DNA from: Baffinella frigidus
Lineage: Eukaryota; Cryptophyceae; Cryptomonadales; Baffinellaceae
NCBI GenBank assembly: GCA_026770585.1
Contig: MU646396.1
Coordinates: 445,732 to 472,649, forward strand
Length of the DNA stretch: 26,918 bases
Direction: 5' to 3'
The translations under genes and the position numbers were made by a program. The notes under the pieces were generated by a model. That model had not been told where the DNA came from. It made no database searches and was given only the letters and a program-made list of their open reading frames with translations. Each line of letters begins with the position of its first letter. The stretch's first letter is position 1. Positions 7,398 to 17,029 of this stretch are shown piece by piece.

Positions 7398-9141
7398 ATG
7401 GAGAATAAACAAAATTTCGGCGGGCAAATGATGGGTGGGATGGAGGGCGACCGCGAATCTGGGCAGGACGTCCGCTCTGCCAACGGTGCAGCCCCGCCGC
7501 CCCGGAACAAGACTGAAGCAAGCAAGCCCAGCCACAGCAGATCGTGCGAGCTGTTGGGTCCCCTCCAGGCCGGCTGCTGGGCTCGGGAAGGAGCCCTTTC
7601 ACCGCACATCAGAGCATGGACGATGCGAGTCGCTCGTGAGGAGATTGCCGCGCGCTGGCAGATTGGTGGAGGGTGCAGGGCTCGTGCAAAGCGCGTTCTT
7701 GCTGTGGATGCGCACCAGCAAAGAAGGCGGGTGCCAGTTCGCTAGGGTGGTCGGTCGAGAGAGCAATGTGTGGCGCAGCAGTCGATTCCAGCTTTCCCCC
7801 TGCAGCTATCCGCACGTCGAACCCTGCAGCTGCTCGGAGACGTTCTGCTTGAACCGATGCAGGGCATGAGCCTCGCAGGGGGGGGGGGGGGGTCCAGCTG
7901 CCTGGCATGCTGTGCGCTGCAGTGCTCCGGTGGATACCCAGTAGCGCCCTGCGAGCTCGCCTCCGCCACCATCCCCGTCCACGCGTCACCCCCCTCCCCA
8001 TGCGGCGTCGCGCCTCCACAAGCCCTCCACGTGTCTCAGCTCACCCCTGCCGGATCCACGCCACATGTTCCTTCCAGCTGCGCGCACACAGCCGCCCCTC
8101 GCACTGGCACTGACGCACTCGAGGCGTGGGTAGTAATGACATGCATCGCCATGCGTGCTCCCCCGCTCCCCCGGAGGCTCGGCCCTCCTAGCGCAGACGT
8201 GCGTCGGGCGTGCAGTGCAGGGCATAGGCGTGGAGCGTGGTGCACAACCTGTGCTAAACTGAGCGCTGGTGTATAACCGGTGCTGAACGGTTCCCGTTTC
8301 TCTGTTGTGGCAGTGATGGCGTGCATCGCGATCGCGAACGTGGTGAAGACGTCGCTCGGTCCCGTCGGGCTCGACAAGATGCTCGTCGACGACATTGGGG
8401 AGACCACCGTCACCAACGACGGCGCCACCATCCTCTCTCTCCTCGAGGTCTAGCGCTGCCTCACGCGAATTGCTTGCCCGTTTTCTCACTCAAAGTTGTA
8501 CCATACAACAGGAGAATTAACTTTTGGTATCGTCAATTTCAGGAGACCGGATTCACCCAGGCAGAGCCACCATCGTCTCCTTTTTCGAGGTCTAGTGCAG
8601 TCTATTTGGGCAAAGCATCATGTGGGCCCGGGCGCTTTTCCGCTCCACAGTTGACGGGTTTGTACCGCGAACCCAGCCTGTCGACTTGAGAAGAGTCGGT
8701 GGACCTGAGTGAGGCAGAGGCAGAGCTAGAGGTCTGCGTGCACTTGCACCCCTCCCCCCGTGCGTGCTCTGGACTCATGTGAGTGTTTCATGGCACACGT
8801 GCGATACACCCCCCTCCTCATGTCTGCCTATTCTCAACCCCGCCCTGGGTGACTAGCCTGCCCTTTGGGCTACTAGACCACCCTGCAATTCCCCTGAGAA
8901 TGTCGGTAGACCACCCTGCACCTCCCCTCCACCCGGGTAGAGTGCTCTGCGACCAACCAGCGATGCGTCCCCCCATCCACACCCAGCCAGGTGGGCCCTC
9001 CCCGCACACACCCCCACAACCCGAAACCCAGAACCCGAAACAGGTGGACCACCCCGCGGGGAAGGTTCTGGTGGATCTCGCGCAGCTGCAGGACAAGGAG
9101 GTGCGCCAAGCACCCTACTCCCTGCACCCTAGAGAGAGAGA

Positions 9142-9189
<48 letters not shown>

Positions 9190-12100
9190 TGAGTGAGAGA
9201 GTGTGTGTGTGAGAGAGAGTGTGTGTGTGTGAGAGAGAGAGAGTGTGTGAGAGAGAGAATTATGGCTCATCTCGCGCAGCTACATGACAAGGAGTTGCGC
9301 GAACCCCTAAACCTGACACCCAACCCCTAAACCCTGAACAATGAACCATGAACACTCAATACTGAACCCTCAACTATAAACCCTGAATCCTAAACCATGA
9401 ACCCTAAACCATGATCCCTAAAACCTAAACGCATAACCCATAAACCCTGAACCCCAAACGTTCAACCATAAACCATAAACTCTGAACCCTAAACCCTAAA
9501 CCCTGAACCCTAAACCCTAAACCCCACACCCCAAATCTCCAACCCTAAACTCTAAACCTCAAACCCTAAACCCCAAACCCCACACCCTAACCCCAACCCT
9601 AAACCCTAAACCCTAAACCCTAAACCCTAAACCCCAAAACCCAAAACCCAAAACTCAAACCCCAAAACCCAAAACCCGAAACACCAAACCCTGAACACGA
9701 AACCCCCTTACCCTGCAGGTGGGCGACGGAACGACATCGGTGGTGATCCTGGCCGCGGAGCTGCTCCGCCGCGCGAACGAGCTTGTCGGTGCGTGCGCCC
9801 GACACGAACCACGCGACGCTACCCTGCTTATCAAATCCACTGTCGACCAATTCGGTGTCGGTCCAAATCCGTGGCCGGATTTCGGCCGCTTTGTACCAGG
9901 AATGATAGACAGACGCAGTCGATTTGATGTGCATGGTATAGTCGCGTGGTACCCTACTCCAAACCATACGCCCTAGAGACCGTGAACCCCACGAGCGACA
10001 CACCCTACAAGCTAGCGTGTTGGTGCGTGCGCGGCCCCACACCCGACACCCTACGCGCGTGCGAGAGAGCGCGCACGCGCGCGCGCTCGCGCGTGTGAGA
10101 GTGAGAGAGAGAGTGCGTGTGCAAAGGGTGCCTCTCGACTAATTCCATGCATCTGTGATGCGAATCCTTCCCATTATAGTAACCAATATGTTGTCAGCCT
10201 CTGGCCAAATACAAGCCCAGGTGCGACTGTGTCGGGGGTCAGGTGTCGGGTTCTGCGTTCCGGGTTTACGATTTCGGGTGTAGTGTGTAGGGTGTGGGGC
10301 TATGCACATACCGAAAATCTCGGTGGCGCGGAGGATTTCGGGATTACGGTTTCGGGTTCACGGTTTAGGGTGTATGGTGTGGGGTGTGGGGTTGCGCACG
10401 CACCAAACAGCTCGGGTGTGCTGTGTGGGGTTGCGCACGCCATTAAAAACTTGGGTGTAGGTGATGGGGTTGCACGCGCGCGCCCGCTCCCCCCCCCCTC
10501 ACTCTCACTCTCGCACATTCAATGCAGCCCCGGTGAGCATCCAGCTTCTCAGTAACCGCCTCCCCTCGCGATCTACAGAGATGAAAATCCACCCACCCCC
10601 CCTGAACCCTAAATCCTCAACCCGAAACGTCCATCTCTAAACCCTAAATCCCAAACCCAAAACGTCAAACCCTCAACACTAAACCCCAAACCCAAAACCC
10701 AAAACCCCAGAACCCCACACCCCAAACCTCAAACCTCAAACACTCAACACTCCTAAACCCCGCACCCCAACCCTCATCCCCAAACCCCGAACCAGGGATG
10801 AAGATCCACCCGACGTCGATCATCGCGGGATACCGTCTGGCCATGAAGACCGCCATCAAGTACATCAACCAGAAGATGGCCATCAAGGTCTAACCGCTAA
10901 ACCCTAAAACTGAAACCACACCCCGACCCGAAATATCCCCAAACCCTTGAACCCTGAACCATGAACCATGAACAATAAACCGCAAACCATAAACCATGAA
11001 ACATAAAACCCAAACCCCAAACCCCAAACCCCAAACCCCAAACCCCAAACTCCAAACTCCTAAACCCGAAACCCGAACCTAGGTGGACAAGCTGGGGCGG
11101 GATGCGCTGATCCAGGCAGCGAAGACCTCCATGTCTTCCAAGATCCTCAACGTCGACTCGGGTCACCCGAAACCCGAACCCCGAAACCCCGCACCTGCAA
11201 AAAAAACCTCAACCCTATTTTCTAAACCCTGAACCTTGAAACCCTCACACCCGAGCCCGGAACCTCACACCCTAAAACTCCAACCCGATACTCGAAGACT
11301 TTTTCGCGGCGATGGCGGTGCAATCAACCCTGCACCCTGAACACTGAAACCCTCACCCCTGAATCCCAAACCCCATGCCCTAAATCGCAACGCAAAATGT
11401 GGCGCAGACTTTTTCGCGGCGATGGCGGTGGACTCAGTGCTTCAGGTGAAGACGGTCAACTCCGCGGGCGAGGCCAAGTTCCCCGTCAACGCCATCAACA
11501 TCCTCAAGGCCCACGGCCGCGGTCCGCCCCTCAACCCTAAACCCCAAACCCTAAACCCTAAACCCTAAACCCTAAACCCTAAACCCTGAATCCTAAACCC
11601 TGAACCCTGAATCCTAAACCCTAAACCCCAAACCCCAAATCCCAAATCCCAGACCCCAAACTCCAAACCCTAAACTCCAAACGGTCACGCAGGATCAGCG
11701 GAGTCGCGGCGCATCAACGGCTACGCCCTCAACTGCACTCGCGCGTCCCAGGTGCCCTACATGCCCGAAACCCGAGATACGAGATACGACATACGAGATT
11801 CAAGACCCGAAACCCGAGACCCGAGACCCGAAACCCGAGACCCTAAAATCCCTCAACCTCAAAAACCAAACCCAACACCCGACATCCAAACCCTCAACCC
11901 TCAAACCCAAACCCTAAACCCCAAACCCTAGATCCCAGACCCGAAACCAAAACCCAACCTTGCACGCGATGCCGACAGAGGTGGAAAAGACTGAAACCTC
12001 AAACCTTCAACCCTAAACCCCGAGACCTGGCCTGCACATGCGAACGCCTACACGGCAAACGTTAATCCCTTTCCCCCTACCACTCGCCCTCACGGCAGGA

Positions 12101-15100
12101 CCAAATATACGATTCTCAGATCCTGGATATGTCTTGACAGACACCCCAGATAAGGGTGTCTGACAAAAACGTTGTTATTTAAAAGTCCAGTACCAGGGAA
12201 ATAACCGATCAGTGTGTCGGACCCGTTTCCTGGTCCGTGACCAGGACCCAACCACTATTTGTTTTTCGCACGACTCTTTTCTCGAGTTTACTAAACGCGG
12301 TGGGAAGGACGTGACCGGTCATGTGATCCCAGTCGCGTGTAGTCAACTCTTTTTTCGACATATTTTGGACGTGACACCCCGGGATACAATGTTTTAAAGC
12401 CCTAAATGTGTCTGGGTCACACGTCTCGAAATCAGGCATTTGGTCTCGCTGTGAGGGCTGGTGGTACACGGCAACAAGCGAAACCGAAAAAGTTGGAGAA
12501 GACGACACTCAACACCAAACCTCAGAACCCCAAACCCTGAGCCCCCATCGCGGATTGCAGGCGATGCCGACGAAGGTGGAGAAGGCCAAGATCGCGCTGC
12601 TGGACTATGACCTCCGCAAGTTCAAGATGTCCCTCGGCGTCCAGGTCCCCAAACCCGAATCCCGAAACCCAAAACCCGAAACCCAAAACCCGAAACCCAA
12701 AACCCGAAACCCGAAACCCGAAACCATAACCTGGTGTGGTTCGAGCGCCTTCTTTTTGGGGGCGCGGGACCTATCAAGCACCCGAGGCAAAAGCACCCAG
12801 CGGAGGGGGCGTGTTTGATTGTTGAGGATGCAGGGTGCTGGGTTCAGAGATGATCCGCGTGGGATCCCGCTCGTCTGTCTCTTCAGCTCGCTGAAGCCCA
12901 CACCCAAACAGGTTGTTGTCACGGACCCGAAGAAGCTGCAGGACATCCGCGACCGCGAGGAGGACATCATGAAGGAGCGCATCGACCTGGTCTGCCACCC
13001 TCTCTCTCTCTCTCTCTCGCTCTTACGCTCTCTCTCTCACTCTCGCTCGCTCGCGCTCTCTCTCTCTCAGATGGCTCGGATATCATGAAGGAGCTCATCG
13101 ATCTCGTACCAGACCCTCTCTCTCTCTCTCTCGCTCTCTCTCTGTCTCTCGCTCTCTCTCTATATGTGTGTGTGTATATATATATCGCTCGCTCGCTCGC
13201 TCGCTCTCTCTCTCTCTCTGTCTATGACGGTTCGGGGGCGAGGCTGACGGCGGTCTTGGCCCTTCTGAGGAACAGCCTCCGTGTGGTGCAGCCAGCGCGG
13301 CCGTGTTGGTACTCATCAAGTTATCTGGTGTTATTACACAAGGTCGCTGTCGGTATTAATCACGATGTATGTCGGTATTAATCAAGGTCGCTCGCGCGCT
13401 CTCTCTCTGTCTCTCTCTCTCTCTCTCTCTCGCTCTCGCTCTCGTGGTTCTCAAGGCCTCTCTCGCTCTCCATCGGCAGGTTCTCCGGGCAGGGGCGAAC
13501 GTGGTCCTGACAACCAAGGGCATTGACGACATGTGCCTCAAGTATTTCGTCGACGCCGGCGCCATCGCTGTAAACCCCACACCCTACACCCTGGCACCTT
13601 CTTTATTTCTCTCGAGCCTAGGTATGATTTATCCAGAACCCTGCACCCTAAACCGTGAACCATGAACCTGACACCCTCAACCCTACGCCCTACTCCCCAA
13701 ACCCAAAACCCCAAACCCGAAACCCCAAATGCGAAAAACTGACCCCCAACCTGGAACGCAGGTGCGGCGCGTCAAGAAGGATGACATGCGCCGCATCGCC
13801 AAGGTTTCCTCGGACCCTATGCCCCAAACCCTGAACCCCAACCCCTGAACCACAACCCCCAAACGCCAACTCCAAATCTCAAACCTCAAACCTCGAACAC
13901 CAAACACCAAACACCCAAACACCCAAACACCCAACACCAAACACCAAACCACAACCCCCGAACACCAAACCCCAAACAAGTTACAACTCGACCCCATAAA
14001 GTCAAACAACGAAACCCAGCAACAACTAACCCGAAGCCTCAACGCAGGCGACGGGCGGGAGCATCATGCTGTCCCTCGCGGGCATGGACGGCGAGGAGTC
14101 TTTCGACGCCTCATCCCTCGGCCAGGTCAACCCTAAACCCTGAACCCTAAACACTAAACACTAAACACTAAACACTAAACACTAAACACTCAACCCAAAA
14201 CCCTAAACCCTAAACCCTGAACACTGAACCCTAAACCCTAAACTCTGAACCCTAAACCATAAACCCACGGGCAGGCCGAGATGGTCTACGAGGAGCGCGT
14301 CGGGGATAACGAGATGCTGGTGTGCCCTACACCCGAATCCCTCAACCCTAAACCCNNNNNNNNNNNNNNNNNNNNNNNNNNNNNNNNNNNNNNNNNNNNN
14401 NNNNNNNNNNNNNNNNNNNNNNNNNNNNNNNNNNNNNNNNNNNNNNNNNNNNNNNNNNNNNNNNNNNNNNNNNNNNNNNNNNNNNNNNNNNNNNNNNNNN
14501 NNNNNNNNNNNNNNNNNNNNNNNNNNNNNNNNNNNNNNNNNNNNNNNNNNNNNNNNNNNNCCTCAACCCTGAACCCTGAACCCCAACCCCTAAACCCAAA
14601 ACCCACAACCCAAAACCCCAAACCCCAAACCCCAAACCCTAAACTCTAACCCCTGAACCCTCAACGCTCAGGTGTTCGAGGGGTGCGCGTCCCTGCGGTC
14701 GGGGTCGATCCTGCTGCGCGGGCCGAACGAGTACACGCTTGATGAGATGGAGCGGTCGCTGCACGACGCCATGTGCGTAGTCAAGCGCGTCCTCGAGTCC
14801 AACGACGTTGTCCCCGGTGGCGGTGTGTACCCGAAACCGTCAACCCGAAACCCTAAACCCTAAACCCTAAACCCTAAACCCTAAACAGCGTTTGCCCTAA
14901 ACCCTGGACAGTGTTTGCCCTTGACTCTTTACCCGAAACCCTAAACTCTTAACTCCAAACCCTAAACAATGACTCCTAAACCCTAAACCCTGATCGCCAG
15001 ATCCTCAACCCTCAACCCTCATCCCCAAATCCCAATCCCCAAACCCTCAAACCCCCAGGCGCGGTCGAGGCAGGCCTGTCGATCTACCTAGACCCTAACC

Positions 15101-16162
15101 CCTAAACCTCAAGCACCAAGCCTCGATCGACCGGGGCTGTCCATCCACCTGGAGAACTTCCCCAGGAGGAAATGCCTCAACCTCAAACCTCAACATCAAA
15201 CCTCAAACCTCAAGCTCAAACCTTAACCTCAAACCTGGATGCACTTCGCTGCGACTGAAGACACAAACGCGCAGGCGCGGTGGAGGCGGGGCTGTCGATC
15301 TACCTGGAGAACTTCGCAACGACCCTCTCGTCCCGCGAGCAGATGGCCATCGCTGAATTCGCCGACGCCCTCCTGGTCATTCCCAACCCCGACACCCGGA
15401 ACCTCATTCCCAATTCCGACACCCGGAATCCCCTATATCAATTGTAACCCATGGTTGTCCATCAATTTAACCATCACCTGACTCCCGACGCCCTACGGCC
15501 CAAACCCTACACCCTACACCCTGCACCCTGCACCCTATGCACGACACCCAACACCCATACACCCCTACACCCCTACACCCTACACCCTACACCCTACACC
15601 CTACACCCTACAGCCGAAACTCTTGGCCCTGAATACCAAACCCTACATCCGAAACACTGGTCACTAAACGCCAAACTACAAAGCAGGTGATCCCGAAGAC
15701 ACTGGCGGTGAACGCGGCGTGCGACGCGACGGAGCTTGTCGCCAAGCTCCGCGCAGACCACAACTTCTCGCAGATGGATCCCGCCAAGTACGCGGCCAAG
15801 GCGCACTCGGGCCTCAACCTCACTGACGGGACCGTGCACAACTGCGTGGAGGCGGGCGTCATCGAGCCGGCCATGTCCAAGGCCAAGAGCATCGCCTTCG
15901 CCACCGAGGCACACCCGACACCCGAAACCCGAAACCCTCAACCTAAAGGACCCGAATCCCTGGATCGTACCCCCTGCACCCTACACCCTACACCCTACAC
16001 CCTGCACCCTACACCTCACACCTCACACCCTACACCCTGCACCCTACACCCCAACCCCCAAACCCTAAACCCGCAACCTGATCTCAGGCGGCCATCACGA
16101 TCCTGCGCATCGACGACCGCATCACCATCCAGGCCCGCGAAGAGCAGCACCCGGGTATGTAA
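7398..16162 (+). CDS. CCT1: T-complex protein 1 subunit alpha (CCT1/TCP-1 alpha), 18 exons
   Basis: This is a subunit of the cytosolic CCT/TRiC chaperonin, which folds actin, tubulin and other proteins using ATP. Exons: 7398-7485, 8314-8447, 9044-9100, 9719-9788, 10796-10887, 11083-11161, 11408-11521, 11693-11751, 12561-12644, 12912-12989, 13480-13569, 13762-13803, 14048-14125, 14275-14319, 14672-14822, 15275-15375, 15687-15908, 16088-16162. They total 1659 nt (552 aa plus stop) in frame at every junction; family members are about 545-560 aa. Visible signatures are [120 protein letters not shown] and [10 protein letters not shown]. The start is at 7398; internal Met codons at 7428, 7431 and 7440 are alternatives. 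The end HPGM-stop is provisional because ggtatgt just before it could be a donor. All acceptors are CAG, except TAG before exon 6. Confidence 0.95.
7486..8313 (+). other. CCT1 intron 1
   Basis: An 828-bp intron, donor gtgcag, acceptor gtggcag. Unlike later introns it has almost no telomere-like repeat. It holds a poly-G run (7880-7892) and a decayed copy of the start of exon 2 at 8131-8158 (gtaatgacatgcatcgcc against gtgatggcgtgcatcgcg). Near 8241-8290 there is a short doubled phrase (cctgtgctaaactgagcg, ccggtgctgaacggttcc). The phrase gcacaacctgtgc recurs at about 861. Confidence 0.7.
8448..9043 (+). other. CCT1 intron 2
   Basis: A 596-bp intron. The donor gtctag coincides with the terminus of a family 1 MITE (gtctagcgctgcctcac). 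At 8542-8600 there is a decayed copy of the end of exon 2 plus donor plus MITE terminus (gccaccatcgtctcc...ttcgaggtctag). A fuller MITE lies at 8592-8729. At 8874-8887 and 8907-8920 the phrase tagaccaccctgca copies the start of exon 3 (gtggaccaccccgcg). The acceptor follows a short cccgaaa tract. Confidence 0.7.
8592..8729 (-). mobile_element. MITE-like element, family 1
   Basis: It runs from ctagtgcagtctatttggg to gaggcagaggcagagctag, with gttgacgggtttgtaccg and tcgacttgagaagagtcgg in between. It lies within CCT1 intron 2 and directly abuts a decayed copy of exon 2's end. Confidence 0.65.
9101..9718 (+). other. CCT1 intron 3
   Basis: A 618-bp intron. After donor gtgcgc comes a GA/GT microsatellite (9133-9258), then at 9262-9300 a decayed copy of the end of exon 3 (ctcgcgcagctacatgac, against ctcgcgcagctgcaggac) whose donor has mutated to ttgcgc. 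From 9300 to 9710 it is degenerate CCCTAAA telomere repeat, including five near-perfect units around 9597-9630, running to acceptor ctgcag. Confidence 0.8.
9789..10795 (+). other. CCT1 intron 4
   Basis: A 1007-bp intron, the longest of the gene. It holds a possible decayed copy of exon 4's end plus donor at about 10012-10040 (ttggtgcgtgcgc), a GC/GA low-complexity patch (10058-10112), and a block at 10286-10470 repeating gtgtggggttgcgcacgc three to four times. At 10575-10596 there is a copy of the start of exon 5 (agagatgaaaatccaccca). C-rich telomere-like repeat runs from 10605 to the acceptor. Confidence 0.7.
11162..11407 (+). other. CCT1 intron 6 with duplicated exon 7 start
   Basis: At 11294-11320 the intron carries gactttttcgcggcgatgg and onward, identical for 24 nt to the start of exon 7 at 11407-11430 and preceded by its own aag. 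The sequence diverges after gcggtg. The rest is degenerate telomere-like repeat. Confidence 0.8.
11752..12560 (+). other. CCT1 intron 8
   Basis: An 809-bp intron. Telomere-like and cccgagacccga repeats fill 11765-12030. At 11961-11990 there is a copy of the start of exon 9 (gcgatgccgacagaggtgg) with the acceptor AG lost (cac). From 12100 to 12450 the base composition changes to AT-richer, transposon-like sequence. It has two small hairpins: cagacaccc/gggtgtctg near 12136-12160 and cctggtccgtgaccagg near 12226-12243. Confidence 0.7.
12990..13479 (+). other. CCT1 intron 10
   Basis: A 490-bp intron built of CT microsatellite blocks (12999-13070, 13112-13220, 13395-13442). At 13079-13105 it has a copy of the end of exon 10 (gatatcatgaaggagctc) that is again followed by CT repeat, exactly as the true exon is. 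A weaker resemblance to the start of exon 11 lies at about 13227-13262. The phrase gtcggtattaatca is doubled at 13347-13384. Confidence 0.7.
13804..14047 (+). other. CCT1 intron 12
   Basis: The intron is made of CCCCAAA/ACACCAAAC-type degenerate repeat between donor gtttcc and acceptor acgcag. Confidence 0.75.
14320..14671 (+). other. CCT1 intron 14 with assembly gap
   Basis: The intron contains 205 N (14356-14560) flanked on both sides by CCCTAAA-type repeat. Exons 14 and 15 join in frame, with the residue count expected from human CCT1, so no exon needs to be hidden in the gap. The gap probably marks a longer telomere-like array that could not be assembled. Confidence 0.85.
14823..15274 (+). 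other. CCT1 intron 15 with two copies of exon 16 start
   Basis: Telomere-like repeat surrounds two partial copies of exon 16. Copy 1 (15059-15092) follows an intact cccccag and matches 30 of 34 nt; all four differences are at third codon positions. It then runs into a stop. Copy 2 (15125-15166) keeps ctggagaacttc but has lost the acceptor and several codons. The true exon begins at 15275. Confidence 0.8.
15376..15686 (+). other. CCT1 intron 16
   Basis: The intron starts gtcattcccaac, which still translates as VIPN in frame, and exon 17 starts gtgatcccgaag (VIPK). The two ends of the intron thus carry versions of the same codons. The centre is CCCTACA-type repeat (15500-15615), preceded by a doubled phrase, cattcccaa(c/t)(c/t)ccgacacccgga. 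Confidence 0.75.
15909..16087 (+). other. CCT1 intron 17, GC-AG type
   Basis: After ACC GAG the sequence is gcacac with no GT that keeps the conserved reading [14 protein letters not shown], so the donor is inferred as GC. The intron is CCCTACA-type repeat and ends ctcag. The next exon begins GCGGCC, sharing GC with the donor. Confidence 0.7.
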
Positions 16163-17029
16163 AGTCGCTTTGCACGCTGGGGCGCGTTGCGTCAGGCTGG
16201 GGCAGGGGGGGGGGGGGGGGGGCACGCCGCTGGGGCTGGCCACGGGGGCTACTTCTGAGGCGGGCTCTTCGGAGAGGAGAGAGAAAGTGAGAGTGTGGAG
16301 GCGAGAGGGGGGGTGAATGTCGTGAGAGGCTTTCTGTGTCTCGTGTCTGCCAGGGCGCTGCGACCTGAAGTGGTGGCTGATGCGTTTTCCTCCAAAGTGG
16401 TGCCTGGCCGAGCGCTCCGCGATGAAGGGCGCGGGGGTAGTTTGCGCGGAATGCGCGGGGCGCCACTTGACCCGAGGCGGGCCCTCCCTAGCTAGACTAC
16501 TACCGCACATGTACAGAGCAAGCGAACGAGGGAGAGAGAGTGCGCGGGCGAGGGAGTGTCTGAAAGATGCGCGGGAACGAACGGAGGCGGGGGCGAGTTG
16601 TGAAACGAACATGGCCACCATACATTCCCTTCCGTGAAGGCCGTGATCGACTAGGACCACAACAAGTTATGGATGTTCCCCGAGCCGCACCCTATCCCAT
16701 AGGATGGATATTCACCCTAACTCGCCCTGGGCAGGTCCTAGGTCCCTACCGTAGGGCGTATGAGCCTGCTTGGCACTTGAAGGATACAAGAGGTTGAGAG
16801 AGCCATGACCGAGTGCCAACGCCTGGTACAGGGGTACCTCTCTCATAAGAAACTGTCCCCCCCGTAGGACCACCATACTGTAGGGCCCGAGGCATAGGCC
16901 TGTTGTAGGGGACTAGGGGGACGCGGCTTCTTAAGAGCGAGGTATTCCTGTAGAGCCTCCGCGGAACCGGGCAGTCTTCCACAACCGCACCCAACCACAC
17001 GAGTCGGCGTATGATACAATATTCAATAT
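16163..17029. other. Region between convergent CCT1 and GNAT genes
   Basis: It holds a G-run (16206-16223), GA-rich sequence and a palindromic ctaccgtaggg family. Two decayed copies of the GNAT terminal exon lie on the minus strand: 16943-16994 (AVVEDCPVPRRLYRN) and 16781-16831 (LYQALALGHGSLNLLY). A plus-strand open segment at 16354-16485 (KWWLMRFPPKWCLAERSAM..., then VCAECAGRH) after gccag could be an exon, but I cannot place it. Confidence 0.5.

Noticed and set aside
9300-9720. True chromosome end (terminal telomere)
   Set aside because: The repeats are degenerate, internal and flanked by in-frame CCT1 exons on both sides.
10229-10555. Telomere-like plus-strand frame in CCT1 intron 4 as a separate gene
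   Set aside because: It is made of a short tandem repeat (gtgtggggttgcgcacgc) and G-rich repeat inside a confirmed intron.
14281-14649. Open frames running across the N gap
   Set aside because: The frame is open only because N is not counted as stop; the real content is CCT1 exon 14 followed by repeat.
16016-16660. 214-codon minus-strand frame opposite CCT1 exon 18 and its downstream flank
   Set aside because: It overlaps a proven CCT1 exon antisense, is Pro/Arg/Ser-rich low complexity and includes translated poly-G; treated as a shadow.
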